Positions 48,994 to 60,019 are shown, counted from the first letter of the stretch. The stretch: DNA of 64,000 nt from Siphonodentalium dalli (GCA_032622095.1 CP136065.1:248061474-248125473), one strand, 5' to 3'. Notes: generated by a model from the sequence alone, not told the origin. Numbers and translations: made by a program.

Positions 48994-50247
48994 GGATGCA
49001 TATATCTTATACTAGTGTTTTGTGTGCATCTATCAGCTTCTGATGGATTACTGGATTTGTCCACTATATCGATGCATTAGAATTCTCATTTAGCAGTGCC
49101 GAATTTGACCACACAGGTAGACCTAGCATACACTCATCGCGCACTCACTTGGAATCTCCGATGCATGTAAATTTGTATTGACGAAACAAATAATGCCTAC
49201 ATCAGCCAGTATTTGGTAAACATCTTCATATTTGCCTGTGTTAAAATGTTTTTAAATTAAAGCAGCTTATGAAACAAGTTAAACTGTCATTAGAACTAAA
49301 CGAGATAATTTCCCAGTAATATGAGTGATATCAGTGGGTTTTTTGCAGGTTTGGGGGGTGGTGGGTCCCCGAAAATGCCAGATGCAGAAAACTGCATACT
49401 TTCCTGCAATTTTTTAGCCTCCCCCTTATGGGACCATAATTATTTTAATTAGATTTATGACCCGTTTTATCCTCCATATGGGGAGGCACTGAAATGTTAG
49501 GGGGTCCATATATATATATATGTGGGCTATCTGTATACAGCCTTAAATATGGTTTCCATGGTTTTAAATCCGTGAAATGATCCATGCAGTATATATTCAT
49601 CTTTCCATCTCATTACATGGCCTGTATCGTTTACTTTGGTTAAAGATATGATTATTATACATGTATGCATATATACATAAACTATATGGACATGACAATC
49701 TGCGGGATGGGATTGATGTCGAACGCATTTTTTCGTGTTTCGTGGCAATAGATGATAAACTTCATTTTAGTACCAAGTTTGCTTGTGGGTATAGCGTTAT
49801 CGCTGTAAAAATGCATTTATACAGCTGTTCCACGGCCTTGATTTCGACAATGTTATGTTAGGTCAGTTGTCTCATGCAGCCATTGTATTCGTGAACATGA
49901 TTGCTGTATTGTATTCCGTAACTTTGCCTTTTATTCGACGACATGACAATAGCAAGTGCATCAGTGTTTATTTAAAACCCACCGGCGTGTTATCCCTTTG
50001 TCCGGACAGGGCTCTTATCTGGCAGAACGCTCAAGCGTTTTGATCGCATGAGCATTATTTTAACGCCAGCAGTCATTCTTTTTTAAGAATGCCCGTGGGC
50101 ATTATTTTTTAAGAATGCCCGGCATTATTTTTTACGAATACACGAGGGATTAAATCGGCTGAGGGACGTCATAGAGTGGCTCCTCCCCCAATCATGTAAG
50201 TTGAGTCAATATAGCGTGTCGGCAAGCTGCATTAAATATCGGAACAC
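48994..50247. other. Intergenic, no recognised gene
   Basis: Contains a GC-rich phrase near 49340-49400 (TTGGGGGGTGGTGGGTCCCC) and a short run of GAATGCCCG/GCATTATTTTTTA units at 50085-50150. ORFs are short and lack support. Confidence 0.4.
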
Positions 50248-50251
50248 TTAA

Positions 50252-50675
50252 AGGTACTCAATCAGATCAGGCCCTTATACATTACTATTTCTTTGGCTTC
50301 GGGGATAAAAACTAATTGATTCGAGACGAGTAACATATCTATCAACGCTCATAGTGATCAGATTGTTTTTTGATGTTTTGTTATTTCTATTGTTTCTGGC
50401 CCAGAAACACGCCGTCAAAAGGATGGTCTCATTGCGTTATTAATACACTTGATTTTAGAGTTATCCAGCTTCGCCTGTTTGAATAAGTGTTTCTGTGAAA
50501 ATTATACATCTCGAGAAAATTACAAACTTAGGGGCAATAATTGCAAACTTTAAAAATTAATATCTAATAACTCTGAGCTTTGATGGATGGGTTCCTCGAC
50601 TCGAATCAAATATGTTGTTTACCCCTGAAGTCACAGAAATAGTAATTTAGGGGTGCTTAATCGGATTGAGTACCT
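50252..50675. mobile_element. TTAA-flanked MITE, 424 bp
   Basis: The ends AGGTACTCAATCAGAT and ATCGGATTGAGTACCT are inverse with one mismatch, and a further match (TTACTATTTCT on both arms) extends the inverted repeat to about 45 bases. TTAA lies directly outside both ends (50248-50251 and 50676-50679). Non-coding. piggyBac- or Kolobok-type duplication. Confidence 0.7.
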
Positions 50676-50679
50676 TTAA

Positions 50680-51803
50680 TTTGCTGAGCTAATTAAAACT
50701 CACAAATATTTAGCGATTTTGATTTTATATTGCCACGCCAAAAAATAAAATAAAATTTCTTCAAACTTTGATACAAAAACACCAACAGCTCTTTGGACTA
50801 TTTAGAAAAGTCCGCAGACAGGCTAAAACACATATAGATAACATCTAAATACGTCCCTACGTCGGTCAAATAAACACAAAACCGTTTAACACAGATTTTA
50901 ACTATACGTTACTTATTGAACGAGAAAGTGCTCACATGGTTATTTTTAATACAATGGGGAAGCACAGAAAAAATATAACATTTCCAGTATCAAATTGAAA
51001 CAGAATAGCGTATACCCATGTGTATAGACATGTCATGCATATCTACTCTGGCTTCGCCAAGATATCATACTCCACTAGTTCAAAACATGATAACTTTCTG
51101 TTGCTCTGACAGGGAAGTTTTATAACATTGAAAAAAAATGCAGTTAACATAATGCTCGGTTATAACTGTTCCGTAATAACATTGTATTTTATAGCAGGTA
51201 AAGGTCCTAACTCGAGTTTGCATGGTTTGGGGGACTTTAATTTAATTAATCGATTGTACTATGCGTCGCTTGGAAAGTTGGAATTTCATTGATGTTGGCT
51301 CACAAAGCTACACAAATCTTGCAACCGCGAGCTGGGAATTTATATTCAAGGAACAAGTATTAACACAGAAATATATTCCCTGCATGGTTTGTTCAATCTT
51401 CAACCCCATCAGAAGATAATAGAAAAGGCTCCCAGGGTTTGAACATATGGGAAATGATATATACGGGGGTACGGGAGCCTGATAAATTATTATGGAATGT
51501 TAACGTATTTGATGTCGAATTAGATGGGGCATCTTTAAATCAAGAAAGAAATATAGTAAGATATTGCTCACATACACTGTCCGAATCCAAAGCGCAACGA
51601 CAAACTTTGGAAGAAACATCCCTCAACTGGCGAGTCCTAATTCGAATTAAATAATAATTGAAATGTGTTGCTTTTCATCGTGGACATCACAAACTGTCCG
51701 TGCTGAACTGTGGGCGTGTACTCGGGTAATCAAGGCAGAGCTTTGGGCCAGACACAATTGATAGTTGGCTCCAACGACAATTCAATGAGTGGGTTTTAAG
51801 TCA
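50680..51803. other. Intergenic, no recognised gene
   Basis: AT-rich, without convincing ORFs, splice-framed exons or inverted repeats that I can see. Confidence 0.4.
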
Positions 51804-51898
51804 GATAATATTCTCAGCGTCGGGAATTCGGTAAAGAATAGACTCGGGCAAGCCCTCGTCTATTCTTTTACCGAATTCCCTCTGCTTCGAACATTATC
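51804..51898. repeat. Palindrome, ~95 bp
   Basis: Arms containing GGGAATTCGGTAAAGAATAG and the inverse (with one extra T) flank a short loop CTCGGGCAAGCCCTCG. The outer arms GATAATATTC and GAACATTATC continue the pairing. Confidence 0.65.
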
Positions 51899-52004
51899 CT
51901 TTACAGACAACATGCATCAAGTGGGAATACATAATTTAAGTGTTGCTGTTGTTGGTTCCCTCGTGCGTGCTTCCTATAAGTATGGCATGTTAATTCCCGC
52001 GCCC

Positions 52005-52200
52005 TTAACTCTTTCATGAAGAGAGCTGAGCTGGTGCAGCATTAAAGATCATTTGCCAGTGCATTCTCTTATACATGCGAGTCTCCCATACGGAGCCTCG
52101 CATATATATAAGAGAATGCACTGGCTTTTACAAGGTAAAGAGTGTTGGGCCAATGTATCCTCTTATATATGCGTGGCCCCCTATAGGAGACTCGCATATT
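52005..52200. mobile_element. Truncated second copy of the piggyBac-type MITE
   Basis: Starts TTAACTCTTTCATGAAG, parallel to TTAACCCTTTATGCAAC of the first copy. It then carries a full hairpin at 52055-52125 (GCCAGTGCATTCTCTTATAC with its inverse) and about three quarters of a second at 52149-52199 (GCCAATGTATCCTCTTATAT). The right terminus is missing. Confidence 0.6.
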
Positions 52201-52776
52201 TACTTGCGCCACTCTATGCTGGACGCAAGTAATGTTTTCGGTCCGGATCTCTGTTTATTTGTCTGTTTATTTGTCCTTCCGTGAATATGTTACGTCATAC
52301 CGGAAGTATATAATGTAAAGAATGCACATGCGCTAATATGAAACGGTTGCACCAATTGTAAATTAAATCCACGTATATACTTATATTGCATTGTTATCTG
52401 GTTTAATTTTGGTAATAAATCGTTCATAAAAGAACAATATTGAAGGATTTCTTTCTGGAAACCGATAAAGACGTCATGACGTCACGACGCACATCAGGAC
52501 GTCACAGGGCGCGCAAAACACCAGACATGATTGCGTCGATGTCCAGACAGCTGAGACTCGTATTACATGCACGGGCAGGCTAAACCGATCCATCTGCCAA
52601 CAGCTTCGTGTTTTATTATTATAAATATATTATATATATACCCTGCATGGAAAAATAAAAATTGGCATCCCCAAACACACCTCGCACCAGCATCCCATCA
52701 TCCAAAGAGCTCCGATACAGATCTCGGTAATCCATTTCGGTATGAATGAAGAATGGGAATATCTGTTTTTTTTATT

Positions 52777-52941
52777 GAAAACGCGCGGGCGCCGCTGACG
52801 ACGTCATCGCATATTTCACCACATTTTCCCGAACGTCAAAACAAGTGTGTTTCTTTTTGTTAAAAGAAACACACTTGAATTGATGTTCGGGAAAATTTGG
52901 TGAAATATGCGATGACGTCGTCAGCGGCGTTCGCGCGTTTC
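52777..52941. repeat. Large palindrome, ~165 bp
   Basis: Arms of about 75 bases hold CGCTGACGACGTCATCGCAT and TTTCACCACATTTTCCCGAA with near-exact inverses; the loop region has AAGTGTGTTTCTTTTTGTT and its inverse. The GACGTCATC core resembles CRE-type sites but this may be chance. Confidence 0.75.
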
Positions 52942-53019
52942 ATATAATATGGAGCGCAGTGTATCGTTTTTTTATCTTCAAAATGTTCTCTAAACTAAAA
53001 GAGAAAATTTTGCAGGGGG

Positions 53020-53160
53020 CGTCGGAAAAAAATTCCAGGCACGTATGATCATTTTAATTTTTTCCGGTCTTGTGGGACCCACCCACCCAATTTCTTCCGT
53101 TTCCGGCCTTTTTTTCCAGGCAATTTTTTTCCGTTTTTTCCGGTAAGTTTTGGACACCCA
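53020..53160. repeat. TTTTTTCCGG / CCCACCCACCC low-complexity repeat
   Basis: Has GGAAAAAAATTCCAGGCACG, ACCCACCCACCCAATTTC, TTTTTTCCGGTAAG and GACACCCACCCCC. A related stretch is at 54428-54530 (GACACCCACCCACCCCATCA, TTTTTTCCGACCCCCCCC), in the opposite sense for some words. Dispersed-repeat remnant. Confidence 0.4.
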
Positions 53161-53395
53161 CCCCCTTAAATTTGAGAAAATTTATCATATAAGTGTCATT
53201 AATCAAGAAATGTGTCAACATATTCACATTTTAAGGGATATATAGGCAGATTGCCAAAGTTTTTATTAACATTCATTTTCATAATATATAGTCACATGAT
53301 CTAGTCACATAATCACATTTGAGTATTCTACATAATACATGGTACCGGTACAACAAATTTCAGATTATTTGATATTTTGATATTTGCTATGTGAT

Positions 53396-53614
53396 ATACA
53401 GTAATGCCCTAATTAACCGAATCCATAACCACAGCAGAATAATAGGTAATTTTTCAGGATTTAGTCGGAAATATGGCTTGTTGTCATTCATCGGAAAGCT
53501 CTCGGGGAGAGCTTTCCGATGAATGACAACAAGCCATATTTCCGACTAAATCCTGAAAAATTACCTATTATTCTGCTGTGGTTATGGAGTCGTTTAATTA
53601 GGGCATTACTGTAT
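53396..53614. repeat. Near-perfect palindrome, 219 bp
   Basis: Arms of about 105 bases run from ATACAGTAATGCCCTAATTAA to its inverse and meet at GAGAGCTTTCC next to CTCTCGGGGAGAG. Only a few mismatches are visible (for example ACCGAATCCATAAC against GTTATGGAGTCGTT). No ORF. A foldback element or a recent inverted duplication. Confidence 0.85.
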
Positions 53615-53949
53615 TGCTGGAATCAAATTGTTTATCAAAACATGTGGAAATACAACTGTTCATCCCAGTTCATCCCAGTTTGAAGAATAATGCTAATACC
53701 AAACATAACCATGATATACCCGCGCTACTCTTCTGGTGGCATCTCAGAAACCAGAACTGAGGAAACATGTTATAGCGTGTAATGGCAGGCTGGTAGCCAC
53801 TGCCTGAAGTAATAGGCTTCGTAATAATTGGGAATAATATGGATGGATAGCCCAATTTCACTTCATTTTTGCTCACAATATCAGTGACGATAAAATCTTC
53901 GTTACTGTGATTAACATTACAAGCTGATCCACATTAACATGGAAAACAA

Positions 53950-54050
53950 GGTGGATTACCGCTGAGGCAGCGAAATACGTGTGGAATCCATACTGGAGAC
54001 CCACATACAACAAGGGTGGACTTTATCCTGATTTGTCTGAATTTTATTGA
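53950..54050 (+). pseudogene. Duplicated 3' exon fragment (YPDLSEF repeat protein)
   Basis: About 100 bases almost identical to 54720-54820. The frame reads WITAEAAKYVWNPYWRPTYN and KGGLYPDLSEFY before a TGA. The upstream part of the second copy is missing here, so this is a partial duplicate of the downstream exon or an alternative last exon. Product unknown. Confidence 0.5.
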
Positions 54051-54541
54051 CTGGGTAATTTGCCTTCAATTTATTTGTTAAGATTTTATGTTTTACGTTG
54101 TCAAAAGTCTATTTTATTCCATTATTTATTATATCTTTATTTCCATGTCACATATGGTCAAGTGTGCTTTCATTTTATTACTTATTTTCAGCTGAGTTCT
54201 GCATAGTTATTCTTATTTTGTTGTATCAGTAGATGGAATCCTGATTAAATTTTATTTTTCCAGTAGCGCAGTTTCTAGTTCTATCAAGTTGAATTTGGGT
54301 TATTGTTGGTTATTGTGCAACTGATCCAACTTCTGATAACCTCTATATGTAGTATAGCATTACTATTAACTATATATGACCCGTTTCTGTTCAAAACACA
54401 TAAAAATAAGACTCAATAGCAGGAATGGAAAAAAAATTTGGCATATGGAAAAAACTGTTTTTTGGACCCAAGAGACACCCACCCACCCCATCATACGTGC
54501 CTGGACATTTTTTCCGACCCCCCCCCTGTTGGCAGAAGAAT

Positions 54542-54820
54542 GTTAGAGATTCGGAGAGCCATAAGATAGCCATTAGAGCTGGAGTTCAAGAATTCCTGCA
54601 AAGACGGAGACCCAGTCCTCCCAAGGTGTATGTGGAAACTCCAGAGTGGAACCCTACGTATAAGGAGGGTGCATTATATCCAGATTTGTCTGAATTTAAT
54701 CCTCCAAGACCACTGCCAAGGTGGATTACCACTGAGGCAGCGAAATACGTGCGGAATCCATACTGGAGACCCACATACAACAAGGGTGGACTTTATCCTG
54801 ATTTGTCTGAATTTTATTGA
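54542..54820 (+). CDS. Possible last exon of an unknown gene with YPDLSEF repeats
   Basis: A strong acceptor (CCCCCCCTGTTGGCAG, ending near 54535) opens a frame that continues to TGA at 54820. The peptide has two related blocks, TPEWNPTYKEGALYPDLSEF and NPYWRPTYNKGGLYPDLSEF, joined by a proline-rich linker. It is rich in Trp, Tyr and Pro and has no domain I can name. A near-identical copy of the second block lies 770 bases upstream. No upstream exon could be identified. It could be a lineage-specific gene. Confidence 0.4.
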   Translation, partial: VRDSESHKIAIRAGVQEFLQRRRPSPPKVYVETPEWNPTYKEGALYPDLSEFNPPRPLPRWITTEAAKYVRNPYWRPTYNKGGLYPDLSEFY

Positions 54821-54955
54821 CTCGGCAAACAATTTAAACGGCCCTTTTCAGGGCCACCCAAATTTTTCAAAAGCTACGCTCTGAAATTGCTAAAAAACGT
54901 AACAAGTAATTAAATCAATAATATTTTATTCACCATTTTTAACTTTCTTGGAAGA

Positions 54956-55510
54956 TTATCGCGATAAACGTCTTTTTCTCTTTCTGGTAGGCAAAGTGGT
55001 CTGCTTAATTTCAGTATCATTAGCGCTTTTGGCTACAGCATTTATCACTTCCATCTGCGAATCCTCCGTGTTTAGAATAGTGATTTCATCATTTGATACC
55101 TCGGTTGAGGCGTATAATTCACAACTCTCAGTTTTCACATCCGCGATCTCGTTAATTGACATCGCGGTTGAGTTCCATTGTTCCCCACTTTCAGCTTTCA
55201 TATCCGCTATCTCATTAGTTAATGTCACAGTTTGATCAATGTCCATTACATCACATGGTGTGAGATAATCGTTGTCTGATGTGCGCGTCCAAGTAGACTT
55301 CCCAGGAGTAGATTCACTCAGCGTCAATGATGATTTTTTCATCTGATCAATCTTCTTTTTCGTAGTGCCATCACATTGAAAAGCCCAATGTGAACTCGAG
55401 TTGCACCTAAAACAGTTACCGTATGGTGGTACCCACTTTGTATTCTTTAAAACTTCTAATGCAAATTTTCGTAAATGTTGTAGGTTGTTACTCTGTAATC
55501 TTGGATCCAC
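54956..55510 (-). CDS. Zinc-knuckle protein, possible exon
   Basis: Open minus-strand frame of about 184 codons. There is no ATG at the 5' end; instead GCTCACAG directly precedes it, so it may be an internal or last exon. Residues about 31-46 (NCFRCNSSSHWAFQCD) form an exact CX2CX4HX4C zinc knuckle, typical of single-stranded nucleic acid binding. The rest is acidic, Ser/Thr-rich, with three related blocks around NEIADMKAESGE and NEIADVKTESCE, and ends in a basic TRKRKRRLSR, a likely nuclear localisation signal. It is divergent from the Polinton genes across the palindrome at 55541-55661. Whether it belongs to that element is not known. Confidence 0.45.
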   Translation of the reverse strand: MDPRLQSNNLQHLRKFALEVLKNTKWVPPYGNCFRCNSSSHWAFQCDGTTKKKIDQMKKSSLTLSESTPGKSTWTRTSDNDYLTPCDVMDIDQTVTLTNEIADMKAESGEQWNSTAMSINEIADVKTESCELYASTEVSNDEITILNTEDSQMEVINAVAKSANDTEIKQTTLPTRKRKRRLSR

Positions 55511-55540
55511 TGTGAGCGTTCGGTGCGTTATTCAATCGTC

Positions 55541-55661
55541 AGTGGAATGACGACGTGATGAAAATTCACGTCGATTTTATGCTCTGACACGGACGATGAC
55601 TGCGCATGTCCATGTCAGAGCATAAAAGCGACGCGAATTTTCATCACGTCGTCATTTCACG
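55541..55661. repeat. Palindrome between divergent genes
   Basis: Arms AGTGGAATGACGACGTGATG and CATCACGTCGTCATTTCAC, with AAAATTCACGTCG and TATGCTCTGACA continuing inward, give about 50 paired bases per arm. The loop is GACGATGACTGCGCATG. The ATG of the PolB N-terminal frame follows immediately at 55662. It may be a shared promoter, a replication structure or the left terminal repeat of the Polinton. Confidence 0.75.
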
Positions 55662-58600
55662 ATGAAGCGCCTTGTGACATATTCAGATAGCGAAAGCGAA
55701 CGAGATAATAGAAAGAGAGTGCGACTGGATGATGACTGTAAATATTATACTATAAAAAATCTGACCGATAAATACTCGAGGAAATTTAAAACAGCATCAA
55801 ATAAATTCAACGTCACATTTCAAGAATTTCATCAACCATTTCAAACTGTTCACAGAATTTTCAAAGATCTGGTGAACAGTTTGAAAGATGAGTGTGATGC
55901 AGGACCAAAAGATCAAATGAGAATTTCCATCTTTCATCCAGGGTTAGATCTAGGGATTCACGTCCCGTTCACTTAAGCAAAAGACCTGACGGGTGAATTA
56001 TTGCTTGACAACATAGAAAAAGTTGCACAATCGAAAACAAAATTCAAAATTCATGACGGACAGATGACATTTGACATCACTGTCACGCATATGCCTACAG
56101 GGACCGCAAGACATACCTTACATTATGGAGCATTCGGTGAACAAAATCAAATGAAAACAGTAAAGAAAAGTATTCTTCTGATTCAGAACGCAGAAGATAA
56201 CATGTGTTTTGCGAGGGCTGTCGTTGTTGGTATGTGTAATGTTGACAAAAAAGATACAACTGAATGGAAGCAACAATGGAAACGGATTATGAGACCAGCA
56301 AGAGTTACACAACGGGAAGCTGCAAAGTCATTGTTGGATAAAGTGGGGTTATCACACGAAACCAGTTGCGGGGTTGAGGAATACAAAATTATTCAGGAAC
56401 AACTATATCCTGAGTATGTTATAAAAATACATAAGCAATTTGCTGACGAAGGCTTTCTTTTTCAACCACCACCAGTTGGGAAAGAAAGTAAAGTTGTCCA
56501 TCTATATTTCAATGACAACCACTACGATGTGATCACAACTGTCACGGGATTCCTTGGATGTCATTATTACTGTGAACACTGTAGTGTCGGTTCAAACAAC
56601 AGAGGTGATCATATATGTCCATACAAGTTTATGTGTTTCGAGGGTCAGATATGTCCCTTTGAACGATGGATACAATGCATCAAATGTAAGAGGACTTTTA
56701 GAAGTAAACGATGTCTCGACAATCATTTGAAAAACTCCAAAACATGACAAAACTATTTGTGATATGATACACAAATGCCAGAAATGTGGGGTTGAAATCG
56801 TCACACGAAAGGAGAAAAGACAAATATGTTCGGGAACAAAGAAGTGCAAATACTGTAAGGAAATCGTCGCATCAGATCACAGATGTCATATCCAGCAGTG
56901 CCAAAAGAGAGAAACACAGAAAGCAGTAAAGGTACGATTCATATTTTTTGATTTTGAATGTCAACAAGATACTGGTGTTCATATACCCAATTTTTGTGTT
57001 GCACAAACTGCTTTTGAAAATTGTATATGTAAACCCATTGATGAAATATGCATTTCATGTGATTCTGTATTGTCAAACAGAGAATATATTTTTAAAGGAG
57101 AGAATGTATTGGAAAGATTTTGCAAATGGTTGTTTTACACCAACGATCATAAAGGTACAACATGTATTGCTCACATTGCAAGAGGTTACGATAGTCAGTT
57201 CCTCTTACATTACTTGGTGAACAATGGAAATTCAGAACCTAATGTTATTATGAATGGCAACAAAATACTTAGTTTACAATGCAATGGTGTTAAAGTAATT
57301 GATTCATTGAGTTTCATCCCTATGGCATTATCTAAATTTCCAAAACATTCCAACTTGAAGAAATGGCTAAAGGTTATTTTCCACATTGGGCAAATACACA
57401 GGACTTTCAGAATTACGTAGGACCATATCTAGACAAAAAATACTATAAACCTGAAATCATGTCTGAGGAAAATAGAGATTAATTTCTGAAATGGTACGAA
57501 GCTAGGGGTGAAGATATTTTTGATTTTCAAAAAGAAATTCAAAAGTATTGTAAATCAGATGTAGACAATTTAAGACGTGGATGTGGCAAATTCAGACTAT
57601 GTGTAATGGAAACTGATCAAATAGATCCATTTCGGGAAGCAATAACATTAGCTCAAACCTGTAACCTTGCATGGAGAAAAAGTTCATTACCAGAGAATTC
57701 TCTAGGTATAATTTCAGACGCTGGATAACCACAAGCGCGTATATTTTCAATGAAAGCAATTCGATGGCCACAGTACATTGCTACAAAACAAAATATAAAC
57801 ATAAAGCATGCTTTAAATGGTGGTGAAGTTAAAATAGGCACACATTTTGTTGATGGTTATCATGCAGAATCAAACACAGTGTATGAAATGTATGGGTGTG
57901 TTTTTCATGGCTGTCCTACTTGCTATCCAGATGGAAATCGCCGAAACCCATACAGTAATATAACAATGCATTAATTGTATGAAAAAACAATAAAAACGGA
58001 AACTGAAATCAAAAGCTTGGGATGAAAATTAATATGCATCTGGGAACATGACCTGGACAATAAATGTAAAGCAGACAAATATTTAAAACAAACTATTGAT
58101 CAATTCTATTTGCATCAAGACCCAATTAAACCAAGGGAAGCATTATTTGGTGGCAGGACTAATGCTCTAAAATTATATCATGAAATAGAACCAACATCTA
58201 AACAGGAAATAAAATATATTGATATATGCAGTTTGTATCCTAGTGTAAATAAATATAAGGAGTACCCACTTGGTCATCCAACAATTCTAAGTCAGGAACA
58301 AATAGGAGACATCAAATCCTACAAAGGACTCATTAAATGCAAAGTATTACCTCCAAATAAATTGTACATTCCAGTGCTACCGATCCACTGTAAAAACAAA
58401 ATGATATATACATTGTGTAAAACTTGTGCAGAAAATTAAAGTGGACAGTGTAATCATAAAACCGAACAGCGTGCTTTAGTTGGAGTTTGGACACATGTAG
58501 AATTATTCAAAGCAATAGAATTGGGTTACCAAATTCTGGAAGTGTATCAAGTTTGGCATTGGACTGAGTGGTCGGATAAAGTATACAGGGATTACATTGA

Positions 58601-59458
58601 TAAATACCTCCAAATTAAACAAGAAGCAAGTGGATATCCAAATTCTGTTAAAAGTTAAGAAGATAAAGATAAATACATTAAAGATTATTATGAGGTTGAA
58701 GGTATAAAACATGAAAAAGAAAAAATCGAAAAAAACCCAGGACTCCGCCAGTGCGCAAAATTAATGATAAATTGCATATGGGGAAAAAATGCACAAAATA
58801 ATATTCTTACTAAAACTGAATATATCTCAGAACCATCCAGTAATTTTGAACTATTAACTGATAAAAAATGTCACCGTCAAAGCAGTTGAAATTTTGAACA
58901 GGATAAATTCATATTATTCAGCTATGAAAATAAAACCGATATTATAGAACCACATCCATCTGCCAATGTAGTTGTTGCATCATTTGTCACAGCATATGCA
59001 CGCTTGGAGTTTTAGAAAAACTCCAAGATAGGGTGTTGTATTTCGACACTGATAGCTGCATGTATATTTTCGATCCAGAGAAAGAAAATATCAAAACCGA
59101 AGACAGCTACCTTGGTAAATGGACTGATGAACATCCGGATGATAAAATCATGAAATTGGTAGGGTTAGGACCGAAAAATTATGGATATCAGTATCAGTAT
59201 CAGTCATAAAATCTGTATGTAAGGTCAAGGGTATCACTCTGGATTATAAAACTAAACAGCAAATAAATTTTCATTCAATGGTTGAATGTGTTAACGACCG
59301 GTCAAATTTTCAACGTGTCATAAACTATCCATGCAGAATTAAACGCACAAAGAACCGAGAAGTAATTAGTGAAGAGCAAACAAAAACATTCCGATCTGTG
59401 TACACCAAACGACTTGTTGTGTGTGAATACAACACAATTCCTTATGGATGGAATTGAT
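55662..59458 (+). pseudogene. Polinton protein-primed DNA polymerase B, heavily broken
   Basis: The N-terminal region (55662-56747) is one frame interrupted by a single TAA at 55974-55976, and it ends in a zinc-finger-like stretch (CIKCKRTFRSKRCLDNH). After a frameshift near 56750 comes the proofreading domain: FFDFECQQ (Exo I, 56944 on), HIARGYDSQF (Exo II) and YCKSDVDNL (Exo III, about 57546). Polymerase motifs follow: DICSLYPS (motif A, about 58220), KLMINCIWGK (motif B, about 58760) and YFDTDS (motif C, about 59040). The C-terminus NTIPYGWN ends with TGA at 59456-59458. Many stops and frameshifts separate these blocks. Such polymerases replicate the element from a terminal protein primer. 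The order and conserved residues are clear; the gene is dead. Confidence 0.88.
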
Positions 59459-59638
59459 GTGTTACCAGCAGAAATGCTTTTGAAAATTTATAATAATTTG
59501 ATCGAAATGTCAAAAATGGATCAAGAAATCAAACAAGAACTTAAGCAAGCTTGGTTTTTGAGGGAAAGTAGAATTATAATGGAGACTTTGCTGAACGGAC
59601 ATTTCTCTGAGGGACAGTCGACTGAGATGTTTGATTGA
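59444..59638 (+). CDS. Small ORF with F-box-like start, Polinton
   Basis: The ATG at 59444 overlaps the last 15 bases of PolB and encodes about 64 residues: MDGIDVLPAEMLLKIYNNL, then a helical charged stretch (MSKMDQEIKQELKQ) and a short tail. The phrase LPAEMLLKIYNNL resembles an F-box core (LPxEILxxIFxxL). It ends at TGA 59636-59638, where the next frame begins seven bases before, so a frameshift may have split one longer protein. Function not established. Confidence 0.45.
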   Translation: MDGIDVLPAEMLLKIYNNLIEMSKMDQEIKQELKQAWFLRESRIIMETLLNGHFSEGQSTEMFD

Positions 59639-59666
59639 GATATCAGAATTTGAAACTGATTTCTTA

Positions 59667-59927
59667 ATGGATATATTGGATCAACTGTTTTCAGATTATT
59701 GGATATTTCATGGTGTTCCTAAAAACGAAATAAACGAAATTCGTGCATTAGTTGGAAATAATTTTACTCGCTTTGCTAAATATCAAGACAGGATTCTCAA
59801 TGAAAACACTTTGAAATTCGAAGAGGTGACGAGAATATATGGATACATTATTCTCCGAGAACCATGTACAATTTTCACTGCTGAAAAGTTATTTGAAGAA
59901 AAAGTGTCTTTCAGATTTAGATTATGA
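59667..59927 (+). CDS. Small Polinton ORF, unknown
   Basis: Frame open from 59631, first ATG at 59667 (MDILDQLFSDYWIFHGVPKN). About 86 residues, with KFEEVTRIYGYIILREPCTI near the C-terminus; mixed helical, no motif I recognise. It may be the second half of a protein begun at 59444 in another frame. Confidence 0.45.
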   Translation: MDILDQLFSDYWIFHGVPKNEINEIRALVGNNFTRFAKYQDRILNENTLKFEEVTRIYGYIILREPCTIFTAEKLFEEKVSFRFRL

Positions 59928-60019
59928 ACTCATATGGACATTTGGAATAGTATGGAGTTATGGTGATTCTTCATAAAAAATAAAAAAGGTTGATTCCGAA
60001 CAATCCTAATCAGTCTTAC

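Noticed and set aside
53670-53876. Minus-strand ORF of 68 codons (YPSILFPIITKPITSG region)
   Set aside because: Looks protein-like in composition but has no homologous partner, no clear splice sites and no recognised motif.
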